A stretch of 40,229 nucleotides of DNA, from contig JAEEML010000057.1 in assembly GCA_016283195.1 (NCBI GenBank), positions 1-40,229 of the forward strand, read 5' to 3'. This stretch comes from Deltaproteobacteria bacterium. Lineage in GTDB: Bacteria > JAEEML01. The notes under the pieces are model-generated. The model was not told where the DNA came from, did no database searches, and saw only the letters and a program-made list of their open reading frames with translations. A program made the position numbers and the translations under genes. This document shows, in pieces, positions 32,469 through 40,229 of this stretch (positions within the stretch are counted from its first letter, which is position 1; every line of letters starts with the position of its first letter).

Positions 32469-35400
32469 TGGAACTCCAGTTTTAATTGGAGATCAAGGCC
32501 AAAGTCACCCACCGGTACATCGCTGGCACTCTGCCAGCTGAGGCCCACTTTGGAGCGCTCGGTAAGGCTGTATTCCATCTCCAGGCGCTGGTCTGATACC
32601 TCATCGAGTGAGGCCGAAAGGCCCATGTGCAGCTGTGAAGTAAGGCGAAAATCGAGAGCCACCCAGGGAGCTGTTCTGGCGGTGCGCTTGCTGTAACCGG
32701 AAGTGAGGCGGAAAGAATCAATGGGCAGGGGAATAACCTCTTTGGCTTTTTCATCCAGGCCGGTGAGCGAGGTTAAAAGCTCCAAAGAGCCTGGTAAATA
32801 GGCGTTGGCATTATCGGAATTTGCAGTGGCATATTCATCATAAGTGCTTGATTTAAATCCAAATTGCAAACATCTAAGCACTTCTTCGTTGGGCACATCG
32901 CGGCCTTCGCTGGTCTTGCCGCTGGCGGTTAAAAGCTTTTCTTTATCGGCTTCCCACTCGATATTTAAGCTGACATTGTCGCTGCAAGCCACTGTTTCCA
33001 GTTGCAGCGATACACGCGGATATATGCGATATTTTTGAGTAAATTCAATGGTTGCCTGGTTTATGGTAAAAGTATTGTTGTGGTATTTTACCACCGCCGA
33101 GAGCGGATGCACCACTCCCAAAAGGCCCATGCGGGCATTGGTGCCGGTTAATTGCAAATCGGCGGCAAATTCGCCGTTTACCAGGTTGTTGTTGATAATC
33201 ATATTCTTGGGAGCGCTAAGATTTACTTCGAGAGCCAGCCACTCTTCCTCGGTTTCCAAATTGGAAATAATGGTGGGGCGGCGGGCAAAAGAGGGCAAAA
33301 GAGCGTCTAAAGTTACATCTTTGGTGTAACTGAGCTCATTAAAAAGTATGGTGCCGGAGAGCTTGTACTTTTGGCTATCGGCCGCTGTGAGGGCCAGTTG
33401 GCCGCCCAAAGCGGCATTTAAGCCGGGCAGGGGATTAATAATAATATTTTTGAGCGCCAGCTGAAAATTAGGCACAAATTGGCCTTCGTCCAGAGTGTAT
33501 GTACCGCTGCCGATAAGGGTGCCGCCGCCCAGCTCGCCTTTTAAACTGTCGATAAAAAGGCCCTGCGGCCCCATGGTGAACTGGCCGTTTATATTTTGAA
33601 TGGGCTCGTTATTTAGTAGAGCCAGAGTGAGAGAGGCGCCTTTAAGTGAGCCGCTGCCCATAATGAGCGGGGCATCAAGAGAGCCGCTGACACTGCCGGA
33701 TACTTTGAATTTGCCCTCAGCCTGGGTTATCTCTTCAAACATGGCACTTAAAATAGCGGCTTCGGCCTCACCGGAAAAAGCGAGCGACAGGTTGCCATCA
33801 AAACTCAGCGTGCCGCCCAGAGCGGCATTTAACCCCTGGCCTTTAAAAGCGGTGCGCGGCAGTTCCAGGCTGCGCCCTTTCAGGCGCACGGTTACCGGAG
33901 CGGAGAGAGCCACTTCGGCTTTTTCCATGCCCAGGCGGAAGGCTTTTAGGGCTATTTCGCCGTAAACGCTATTAAAGTGGTTAAGTTGCCCTTTGAGCTG
34001 GGCCTCGCCGCTGGTCTCGCCGAAAAAATCCTCTAATTCCAGCATCTTGGTATATGGTAAATCGGTAAATTTCACGGCCAGTTGCCAGGGATTGGCCGGG
34101 CCGGAGAGCTCTAGTTCACCAGCGGCCGCAAGGCCTATTTGTGAGGAAATGGCGCTGATTTTAAGTTTGGTCCCTTCTAAGGTGATGGGCATTTTCAAGG
34201 AGCCAAAATCGATTTTTAAGGCTTTTACATCTTCGGCGGCAATGGCTACGCTGCCGGACCCCAGGCCGTGATTTACTTCCAGCGTACCGGCGATATCGGC
34301 TGTGCCGTCAATATCCAGGCCATTTTCTTTAAAAATTGATAAATCAAGATTTTTGCTGGTAATTTTTAAAAAGCCGTTTTCTTCTTCATAGAGATAACTG
34401 CCGCTTAAATTGAGTGCAGAATTCTTTTTATGGGCCGTAAGTTCGGCCGAGATACCATCGCCTAGAAGGTCGCTTTTTACGGTGACTTCATTTAGCGGCA
34501 GGGAAGCTATTACGGCTTCCTGGGTTTTTAAATCAATAGAACCGGTGAGGCGGTTAAAAGGGCCGTGAATGGCAAAATCGCCGTTTACCGCCCCTTTGAG
34601 GTCAAAAGGCAGCGTTAAAATATTATTGGCGGCGAGCTGCGGCATCAGTTTTTCCAGCGGTAAATCCTGCAAAGTAACGGTGGTATCCATGATAAAGTGG
34701 TCATCCGGATGCATATCGGTAATATAAGTGCCTTCGAAAGAGCCTTGGCCCAGTTTGGCATTTACCGAGGGCAGGGAGATAACAAGATCTTTATATTGCA
34801 GGGCAATATCGGCTTTATCGGCTTTTAGCCCCAAGACGCCGGCCTCTTTCATTTGCAAAGTGGCCGAAACTTCCGGATCGCTTAAGGGGCCTTCGATAAC
34901 CACGGCCATATCGCCTTTGCCACTCCAGGGCAGATCCACCAAAGCGGCCAGGTGGCTTAAATCCACTTTTTCGCCGCGAATGCGCATATAAAAGTAAAAA
35001 TCCCACCAGGAGAGGCCGCCGCTGGTCCAGAGAATGCCCCCTTTGGGGTGGCGCACCGGAATATTGTGAAATTCAATATCTTTATAAGTGATGGTGAGTG
35101 AGCCCTTTACTTTGAGCGGCGGCGTGTAAAAACCCAGGCGGGCTTTGGGGTCGCGGAAGTTATCGCCATAAACTAAAATGGTGTCGTCCATTAAATCGGC
35201 TTCGCCGGATATTTTAAAAGGCCAGAGGTTGCCGCGCATATTGGCTTTGCCGCTGGCTTCCAAAATAATGGGCACAAAATCAATGGGCACCACCTCCAAA
35301 AGGGGCGCGAGCGAAAAAGAGCCGATGGTCACCTGGGTGGTGATGGGAAAGTTTTCTGTTAAGCTGATATCGGCGTTGACCATGACTTCGCCTATCATGT

Positions 35401-36424
35401 TTGATAGCCATAAGTCTTTGACATTTATCATCTTTCCGCCGTCCCAGCTGACTTCGCCGAAGATGTCGCCAAAGGGGCGGTGGACCACGGCCAGGTCGTT
35501 TACTTTGAGCTCGCCGCTTATGAGCTTTTTCTTTTGCGAATCGGCTACAAACTCAAAACTCATAAGGCCGTTAAAGGGCGGCAAATCAGGTATATAATGC
35601 TTTAATTCCGTGAGACTGGCACTTATTTTGCCTTTAGCCTGGTAGCGGGCCGGTTTGAGGTTTTCGAGCTCTAAAAAGCCGTTTAGGGAGATGCTTTCTT
35701 TATGCGCGCCGACTATATGTAAATTTTGCACATTTAGCGCTTCCGGCACGGGAAAGCCGCGAATGGTGGCGTTCATGCTTATTTCGTTTATTTCGAGAGA
35801 ATGGCCGTCAAAAGAGCCTTTTATGTCGCTGGTGCGCAGCCTGGTTAAATAATTTTGCGGCACATCTTCCATCCACACCAAATCAATATGGGGAATACTA
35901 AGGCCGCGTTTTTTACCGTGACTAATGGTAAAATTGCCATCAATAAGTTCGAGTTTATTTAGGCCAAGACGCATGAGGCGCCTGTTTAGGGCGGCTACCA
36001 GTTGCGGATTAAAGGGCGCTTCGCTGGCCCCATCGAGAGCACTGTCGTTAAGCTCCTCTTTTTCGGCCAGTTTTTCCATATTTATAGTGATATTGGGGCG
36101 ATTGAGTTTTAGCTCTTCAACCGCTATCTCGCCGGTTAAAATGAGGAGCCAGTTGGGGGTTATGGTCGCTCCGGCCGCTTCTACGGTAAAGCCGCCGGAT
36201 AAGTCGCTTAAGGTGAGGTGGTCAACCGAAGCGCCTAGCGGGTACCAATGTATTTGTAACTCTTTGAAATATAGGGCTAAATTAGCTTTTTCGTATAAAA
36301 GATAGCGCAGGCTGTTACGCAGCTCCGCCTGCACGGCCGGTTTTCTTATCAGCCAGGGCAGACTGATAACGGCCGCGATGATGGGCAATAATACTATATA
36401 GAGATAGCGCCTTTTTTGACGCAC
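32465..36424 (-). CDS. tamB: TamB-like inner-membrane-anchored intermembrane protein
   Basis: About 1319 residues. There is an N-terminal membrane anchor (about 7-25, YLYIVLLPIIAAVISLPWL). A very long beta-rich periplasmic region follows, of the AsmA/TamB type, that forms a groove carrying phospholipids between membranes. The C-terminal DUF490/TamB domain (about 1000-1319) contains NNLVNGEFAADLQLTGT and LNIEWEADKEKLL. The GTG at 36424 has GGAG 6 nt upstream; a TTG at 36457 would add 11 residues with no ribosome site. Together with the overlapping Omp85 gene it makes a tamA/tamB-style pair. Confidence 0.85.
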   Translation of the reverse strand: MRQKRRYLYIVLLPIIAAVISLPWLIRKPAVQAELRNSLRYLLYEKANLALYFKELQIHWYPLGASVDHLTLSDLSGGFTVEAAGATITPNWLLILTGEIAVEELKLNRPNITINMEKLAEKEELNDSALDGASEAPFNPQLVAALNRRLMRLGLNKLELIDGNFTISHGKKRGLSIPHIDLVWMEDVPQNYLTRLRTSDIKGSFDGHSLEINEISMNATIRGFPVPEALNVQNLHIVGAHKESISLNGFLELENLKPARYQAKGKISASLTELKHYIPDLPPFNGLMSFEFVADSQKKKLISGELKVNDLAVVHRPFGDIFGEVSWDGGKMINVKDLWLSNMIGEVMVNADISLTENFPITTQVTIGSFSLAPLLEVVPIDFVPIILEASGKANMRGNLWPFKISGEADLMDDTILVYGDNFRDPKARLGFYTPPLKVKGSLTITYKDIEFHNIPVRHPKGGILWTSGGLSWWDFYFYMRIRGEKVDLSHLAALVDLPWSGKGDMAVVIEGPLSDPEVSATLQMKEAGVLGLKADKADIALQYKDLVISLPSVNAKLGQGSFEGTYITDMHPDDHFIMDTTVTLQDLPLEKLMPQLAANNILTLPFDLKGAVNGDFAIHGPFNRLTGSIDLKTQEAVIASLPLNEVTVKSDLLGDGISAELTAHKKNSALNLSGSYLYEEENGFLKITSKNLDLSIFKENGLDIDGTADIAGTLEVNHGLGSGSVAIAAEDVKALKIDFGSLKMPITLEGTKLKISAISSQIGLAAAGELELSGPANPWQLAVKFTDLPYTKMLELEDFFGETSGEAQLKGQLNHFNSVYGEIALKAFRLGMEKAEVALSAPVTVRLKGRSLELPRTAFKGQGLNAALGGTLSFDGNLSLAFSGEAEAAILSAMFEEITQAEGKFKVSGSVSGSLDAPLIMGSGSLKGASLTLALLNNEPIQNINGQFTMGPQGLFIDSLKGELGGGTLIGSGTYTLDEGQFVPNFQLALKNIIINPLPGLNAALGGQLALTAADSQKYKLSGTILFNELSYTKDVTLDALLPSFARRPTIISNLETEEEWLALEVNLSAPKNMIINNNLVNGEFAADLQLTGTNARMGLLGVVHPLSAVVKYHNNTFTINQATIEFTQKYRIYPRVSLQLETVACSDNVSLNIEWEADKEKLLTASGKTSEGRDVPNEEVLRCLQFGFKSSTYDEYATANSDNANAYLPGSLELLTSLTGLDEKAKEVIPLPIDSFRLTSGYSKRTARTAPWVALDFRLTSQLHMGLSASLDEVSDQRLEMEYSLTERSKVGLSWQSASDVPVGDFGLDLQLKLEFQ

Positions 36425-36566
36425 TATATACTCCAAAATACTAAAGTTTACGAACAAATAGGCCGCATAAAATACAAGCCTTTTTCTATTCTACTCCTTA
36501 TTTAAGCTTTGGGCAATTAAGTAACCGCGAAAAAGCGCCATTTGCTTCTGAAAGAGTGCCAAAATC

Positions 36567-36595
36567 TTTACCGTTTCTTTAGTAGATGATATTTC
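36567..36595 (+). promoter_or_regulatory. possible promoter of sulfatase-fold gene
   Basis: TTTACC (36567-36572) and TATTTC (36590-36595) are 17 nt apart and 24 nt upstream of the ATG at 36619, within the divergent gap after tamB. Both hexamers depart from consensus. Confidence 0.3.
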
Positions 36596-36618
36596 CGCCT
36601 TGATGAGGTGCCCTTGGC

Positions 36619-38697
36619 ATGCGGATAAAAAATATTGTTAGAAAAATTGCTTTATACCTCCTCACCGGGGTTTTGGCTCTTTTGGCTTTCGGGCTTTTGC
36701 GCTGGCTTTTAAAAGAGCAAATCGGCTTTGACTGGCCCAAAGCCGTATCTTCCGGTTTTTGGCTGGGGATTCAATATGATGCCGGCGTTATCATCCTCAT
36801 TGCCGCCCTTGGCTTTTTATTATTTGGCATAATAGGTATTCCCAGGCGTCTTACCTGGCTTGGCGGTCTGGCATTTTTTTACGCTATAAGCGTGGCCGAT
36901 CTGCTCTATTTTACCCGCTTTGCTCAGCAGATGAATTGGTGGGTATTTAGATACCATCGTGTTGAAGTGGCCAATTTGCTCGTTGACAAATTGTCTATGC
37001 TGAGGCAGCCGGTGGGCGTGGCTTCGCTGATTGTTTTGGGCATAGCCGTTATTTTGCCGTTTATTATAAATTTTGAGGGCAAAGAGGCGGAAAGCATCTC
37101 CAAGGACCATTCTTATTTTAATGTGTTGGGGGCTTCTTTAACCGTTACTTTACTGCTTGGCAGCGTTTCCTGGGCCGCTTTTAATTACCCTAAATATGAG
37201 CAGGGGCGGGGCGGCGGTATTGCCAATTCGCTGGCTCTTTTGTGGCTTGGGCAAATCTTTGATTTTAATACCAATAATTATTCTGCGATAAAGCAAAGTA
37301 TAACTTCCGAGGAAGAAAGCGCTTTTTGGCAAAAAGCCGAGCTTTTGGCCCGTTATCGCTCTCTGCCGCCGGAGGGCGAATTTGCCGGCTACGAGGATAT
37401 ACCTTTGGAGCCGCCCCTTTTAGAGCCTAAAGAGAAGGAGTGGCCGCTTTGGGCAAAACTTTTAAAAGATGATAAATTTAGCTGCGAAATGCGTGAGCTA
37501 ATTGGCGTTTCATGCGAAAAAGATCTTAATATAATTGTTGTTTTTGCTGAAGCTTTGCGTGCTTTTGAATATCTAAAAAAAGATACGGCCACCTTTATTT
37601 TGCCTAAGACCAGCGCGCTTTTTAAAGAAAAAGCCCTTTTGTTTGCTGCGGCTTATTCGGAGGCTTTAAGTGCCGGGCAGGCGGCGAGAGCGCAGTTTTC
37701 CACCTCTTGTTCTCTGCTTTCCGATAATAATGCCGCGGCCACCTTTTTTACTCATACTACTTTGCGTGCGGCCTGCTTGCCGGAACTTTTGCATGATGCG
37801 GGTTATTTAACCGCCTTAATGACGGCCTATGATAGCAGCGCCGGTTCGATGCGGGCTTTTGAAATGCTCCATGGGACCGATCGCTTTTTTGATGAAGATT
37901 ACTATATTTCCCGCGGGGTTAGTGAGCGCATTGACTCTCGCGGTTTGGAAGATGGCCCTTTTTTGGCCGAAACGGTAAAGATTCTCGGAGAACTGGCTAA
38001 GGAGAATAAGCCGCTTTATGCCAATATCCACACTCTGCCGGCCTATTGGACCAGCAAGGCGGCCGTTGACGATCTTCCGGAAATTATTAGAAAACGAGGT
38101 GCCGGCCACCAAAAATATCTGGAATATTTGGCGCGCCTTAAAGCGCTGGACCAGGCTTTGGATCACTTTTTTACCGTCTTTTTCAGCTTGCCTATGGCCG
38201 ATAACAGCGTGGTTATTTTGCTGGGCGACCATAGCCCGGCCATTGAGCCTTATCACCAGCTGAGTGATTTGCAAAAGCAGGAGCTTACGCGGCGCATTCC
38301 TCTGGCCGTTATCACTAAAAATATGCCGCGGCCGCTACTTATTCCCTGGCCGGTGCAGCAAATTGATATAGCGCCCACAGTGGCTCGGCTCGCCAAAGCC
38401 GAAGGGGAGGTGGCCTGGCTGGGGCGGGGGCTTTTGGCGCGGCCCGGTTCGCCATTTATGGCTGATTTAAGTGCCAAAGATTTAAGTTTTCGCACCGGGC
38501 GGCGCGCTTGCTATACTCTTTTAAGGGAACAAAAAGTGGAGTGTTACCTTTTAAACGGCAAGGATCCGCTATTGGATGAGCTGGAAACGCCTTTGCCGCC
38601 AGATCAGGAATTCATTGATTATATAAGAGAATTTTATATAGCTATTGAGGAACTTATCGCGGCAAATAAAATTTACCCCTTAGGCGCGCGGCCGTAA
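36619..38697 (+). CDS. LTA-synthase-like sulfatase-fold membrane protein
   Basis: 692 residues. There are five predicted membrane helices (about 10-30, 45-72, 80-98, 132-151, 165-186). The extracytoplasmic domain (about 300-640) is of the alkaline phosphatase/sulfatase type as in LtaS and OpgB. Family residues visible are Glu311 (IIVVFAEALR), Asp537 and His538 (LLGDHSP) and His471 (NIHTLPAYW). The usual G-K-T nucleophile motif reads G-Q-A at 353-355, so the catalytic Thr seems to be Ala. Such enzymes transfer phosphoglycerol or phosphoethanolamine to glycans or lipids. This copy may be altered in activity or use another residue. GAGGTG precedes the ATG. Confidence 0.8.
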   Translation: MRIKNIVRKIALYLLTGVLALLAFGLLRWLLKEQIGFDWPKAVSSGFWLGIQYDAGVIILIAALGFLLFGIIGIPRRLTWLGGLAFFYAISVADLLYFTRFAQQMNWWVFRYHRVEVANLLVDKLSMLRQPVGVASLIVLGIAVILPFIINFEGKEAESISKDHSYFNVLGASLTVTLLLGSVSWAAFNYPKYEQGRGGGIANSLALLWLGQIFDFNTNNYSAIKQSITSEEESAFWQKAELLARYRSLPPEGEFAGYEDIPLEPPLLEPKEKEWPLWAKLLKDDKFSCEMRELIGVSCEKDLNIIVVFAEALRAFEYLKKDTATFILPKTSALFKEKALLFAAAYSEALSAGQAARAQFSTSCSLLSDNNAAATFFTHTTLRAACLPELLHDAGYLTALMTAYDSSAGSMRAFEMLHGTDRFFDEDYYISRGVSERIDSRGLEDGPFLAETVKILGELAKENKPLYANIHTLPAYWTSKAAVDDLPEIIRKRGAGHQKYLEYLARLKALDQALDHFFTVFFSLPMADNSVVILLGDHSPAIEPYHQLSDLQKQELTRRIPLAVITKNMPRPLLIPWPVQQIDIAPTVARLAKAEGEVAWLGRGLLARPGSPFMADLSAKDLSFRTGRRACYTLLREQKVECYLLNGKDPLLDELETPLPPDQEFIDYIREFYIAIEELIAANKIYPLGARP

Positions 38698-38714
38698 GTT
38701 TTTTGGCTACACTA

Positions 38715-40229
38715 TCAGCGCTGCCGCCCCAGCCCGCAGCTCTTGGCATTTAGGGGATCCTCCGGCCAAAAATGCTTGGGATAACGGCCAAAAAGCTCTT
38801 TTCTTACCATAGGATAGCTCTCGCGCCAAAAAGAGGGCAAATCAGCTGTTATTTGTGCCGGCCGGCCGCTGGGGGCTAAAAGCTCCAATAAAAGCGGCAG
38901 GCGACCGCGGGCAACAGCCGGGTGTTTACTTACCCCGTAGAGCTCCTGAATATGTACGGCCATGACGGCCACCGTTTTTTCGCCTTTTCTCTCATAACGA
39001 ATAGGGACTTTTTTGCCGCGCGGCAGAGTATATTCGCGCGGAAATTCGGCATCTAAAAGTTTCTTTTGTGGCCAGCTGAGCTTTTGGCCCATAAGGCTTA
39101 GCCAGGGTTTTTCCCTGAGCTCGGCAAAGGAAGAACATTCTGTGCACAAAGTGCATAACGTATCGGCGAATAAATCGGCATATTTGGGAAAATCTTCGCC
39201 GCCCAAAATGGTGGCGGCAAGCTCCAGGCGCAACTCGAATTCTTTAAGTTTATCAAGTGGTGCCAAACGCTCGGGGGCGCTCTTTTGGGCTGCCTGCCAA
39301 AGAGTGGCCGCTATTTTGTCTTTGCTCGCCTGGCCGCCCCGCTTGGTGGCGAGCTTTAGTGAGCCGCACATGGTGATGGTGTTAATGGTCACCGCTTCTT
39401 TGGCTTCGTCAAAAAGGTATTCTTCTTTAATTTGTAGCGCTTTAGGCACAAATTCCTGCAAATCCCTGATGGTGAGCGGCGCATAACGCTCTATAACGGC
39501 CCGGCTATGCTGCCCTTTTTCGCCCTCGCGGGCGGCTAAAACCAATAGCAACGGCGGATAATCCAGGAGAGCACTCTTGAGAAGGCGGCCACCGCGCCCG
39601 CTGGCCATGGTATAATCGTGCGAATTTGTTAAACTATTAACAGCTAAATTGTCCAAATAAGCCGGCAAAAGTAGTGATAAAAGAGCTTTTTCTGGTGCCT
39701 CAAAAGCCTCTTTTTCCAAGGTGGCGCGCGTAGTGCCTAAAAGAGTGAGTAACTGTTTGCGGGTTTTGATGAGTTCCTCGAGAGCGCTCTTCCCCAGGGA
39801 ATAGTGGCCAGCCATAGAGAGACTTTGGCCGCTTTTTTCCCACTTAAAGAGCAGCGAAAGCGGAGTGGCTATGTCACCCGGCAGATCGCCGGCGTGATCG
39901 GCTAAAATAATATCGCGGCCGGCTAAAAAAGCGGCCAGCGTGGCGCCAAGGTAAGGCATTTGGCGCTCTTTGGCCCGCGCTAAAACGAGCCCCAGGCGCG
40001 GCGGCAAGGGGTAAGCCGAAACTTCCCGGCCCAGAGTGGTGAGCCGCTGGCCATCCTGAGTTAAGAGCCCCATATTTATTAGAGAATTAATAGTATTTTC
40101 CCAGATTTCCCGCGGCGGCTCCTCCAAAAAAGGAAAATGACTATACCAGCCGGGCTGCATAGCGGCCATCCAGAGCAGCGGCTCGGCCGGGTTCATGGTC
40201 AAAAGTTCCGGCGGGCGGAAGGGGGGCAT
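38715..40229 (-). CDS. hrpB: ATP-dependent helicase HrpB, C-terminal part (runs off the window)
   Basis: 504 residues are visible; the N-terminal DExH and helicase motifs lie beyond the right edge. The visible part begins in the helicase-associated domain (ENTINSLINMGLLTQDGQRLTTLGREVSAYPLPPRL), continues through an OB-like region (TLPRGKKVPIRYERKG, about 395-412) and ends with the typical HrpB tail (YPKHFWPEDPLNAK). HrpB is a DEAH-type RNA helicase homologue whose function in most bacteria is not defined. The ATG at the edge is only where the sequence is cut. It is convergent with the sulfatase-fold gene, 17 nt apart. Confidence 0.88.
   Translation of the reverse strand: MPPFRPPELLTMNPAEPLLWMAAMQPGWYSHFPFLEEPPREIWENTINSLINMGLLTQDGQRLTTLGREVSAYPLPPRLGLVLARAKERQMPYLGATLAAFLAGRDIILADHAGDLPGDIATPLSLLFKWEKSGQSLSMAGHYSLGKSALEELIKTRKQLLTLLGTTRATLEKEAFEAPEKALLSLLLPAYLDNLAVNSLTNSHDYTMASGRGGRLLKSALLDYPPLLLVLAAREGEKGQHSRAVIERYAPLTIRDLQEFVPKALQIKEEYLFDEAKEAVTINTITMCGSLKLATKRGGQASKDKIAATLWQAAQKSAPERLAPLDKLKEFELRLELAATILGGEDFPKYADLFADTLCTLCTECSSFAELREKPWLSLMGQKLSWPQKKLLDAEFPREYTLPRGKKVPIRYERKGEKTVAVMAVHIQELYGVSKHPAVARGRLPLLLELLAPSGRPAQITADLPSFWRESYPMVRKELFGRYPKHFWPEDPLNAKSCGLGRQR

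Overview
The window looks like a chromosomal piece of a Gram-negative, LPS-bearing bacterium. It carries lipid A genes (lpxD, lpxA, lpxI), the periplasmic chaperone Skp, two Omp85-family barrels and a TamB-like protein. Very large Ig-like/FG-GAP lipoproteins, a lipoprotein with a Cys-rich tail, a fatty acyl-AMP ligase and an Omp85 with about seven POTRA repeats are reminiscent of deltaproteobacterial lineages such as Myxococcota or Bradymonadota. That placement is inference from gene content; there is no rRNA gene to test it.

Positions 1-3847 form a visibly AT-richer accessory segment. It holds a broken ORF, 21-bp-period repeats, two adjacent strong hairpins, a DUF4417 protein, a likely free-standing polymorphic-toxin domain with its immunity protein, a coiled-coil protein behind a near-consensus sigma70 promoter, and a small acidic orphan. 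A DUF1848 protein (minus strand) then marks the return to GC-richer DNA. It is followed by a PP-loop protein overlapping rsmE (plus strand).

Positions 6356-17312 are a minus-strand run. In transcription order it reads: GAMT/RMT2-like methyltransferase, repeat-bearing lipoprotein, dapA, membrane metallophosphoesterase, PqqD-like protein, 2292-aa Ig/FG-GAP lipoprotein, and a 59-aa peptide. The peptide combines a lysine-rich N-terminal half containing a YxxPxI motif with a four-cysteine C-terminal half, as expected of a RiPP precursor. Both junctions of the last three genes place the Shine-Dalgarno next to or over the previous stop codon. This PqqD / giant surface lipoprotein / precursor trio is the best candidate for an undescribed system. 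No radical SAM, YcaO or other maturase gene is in the window.

Positions 17511-21372 hold a small lipoprotein, a REP-like nested inverted repeat, a single-POTRA Omp85 protein, and a two-gene unit of an LcrH/SycD-like TPR chaperone followed by a helical Met/Gly-rich protein (possible type III secretion translocator-like pair). A FAAL with a fused carrier domain follows at 21510-23474.

Positions 23504-36424 are a minus-strand envelope-biogenesis run: tamB-like, Omp85 (bamA/tamA-like), a Cys-rich lipoprotein, skp, lpxD, lpxA, lpxI. It lacks the fabZ usually found between lpxD and lpxA. The window closes with an LTA-synthase-like sulfatase-fold membrane protein and the C-terminal part of the helicase HrpB, which runs off the right edge.
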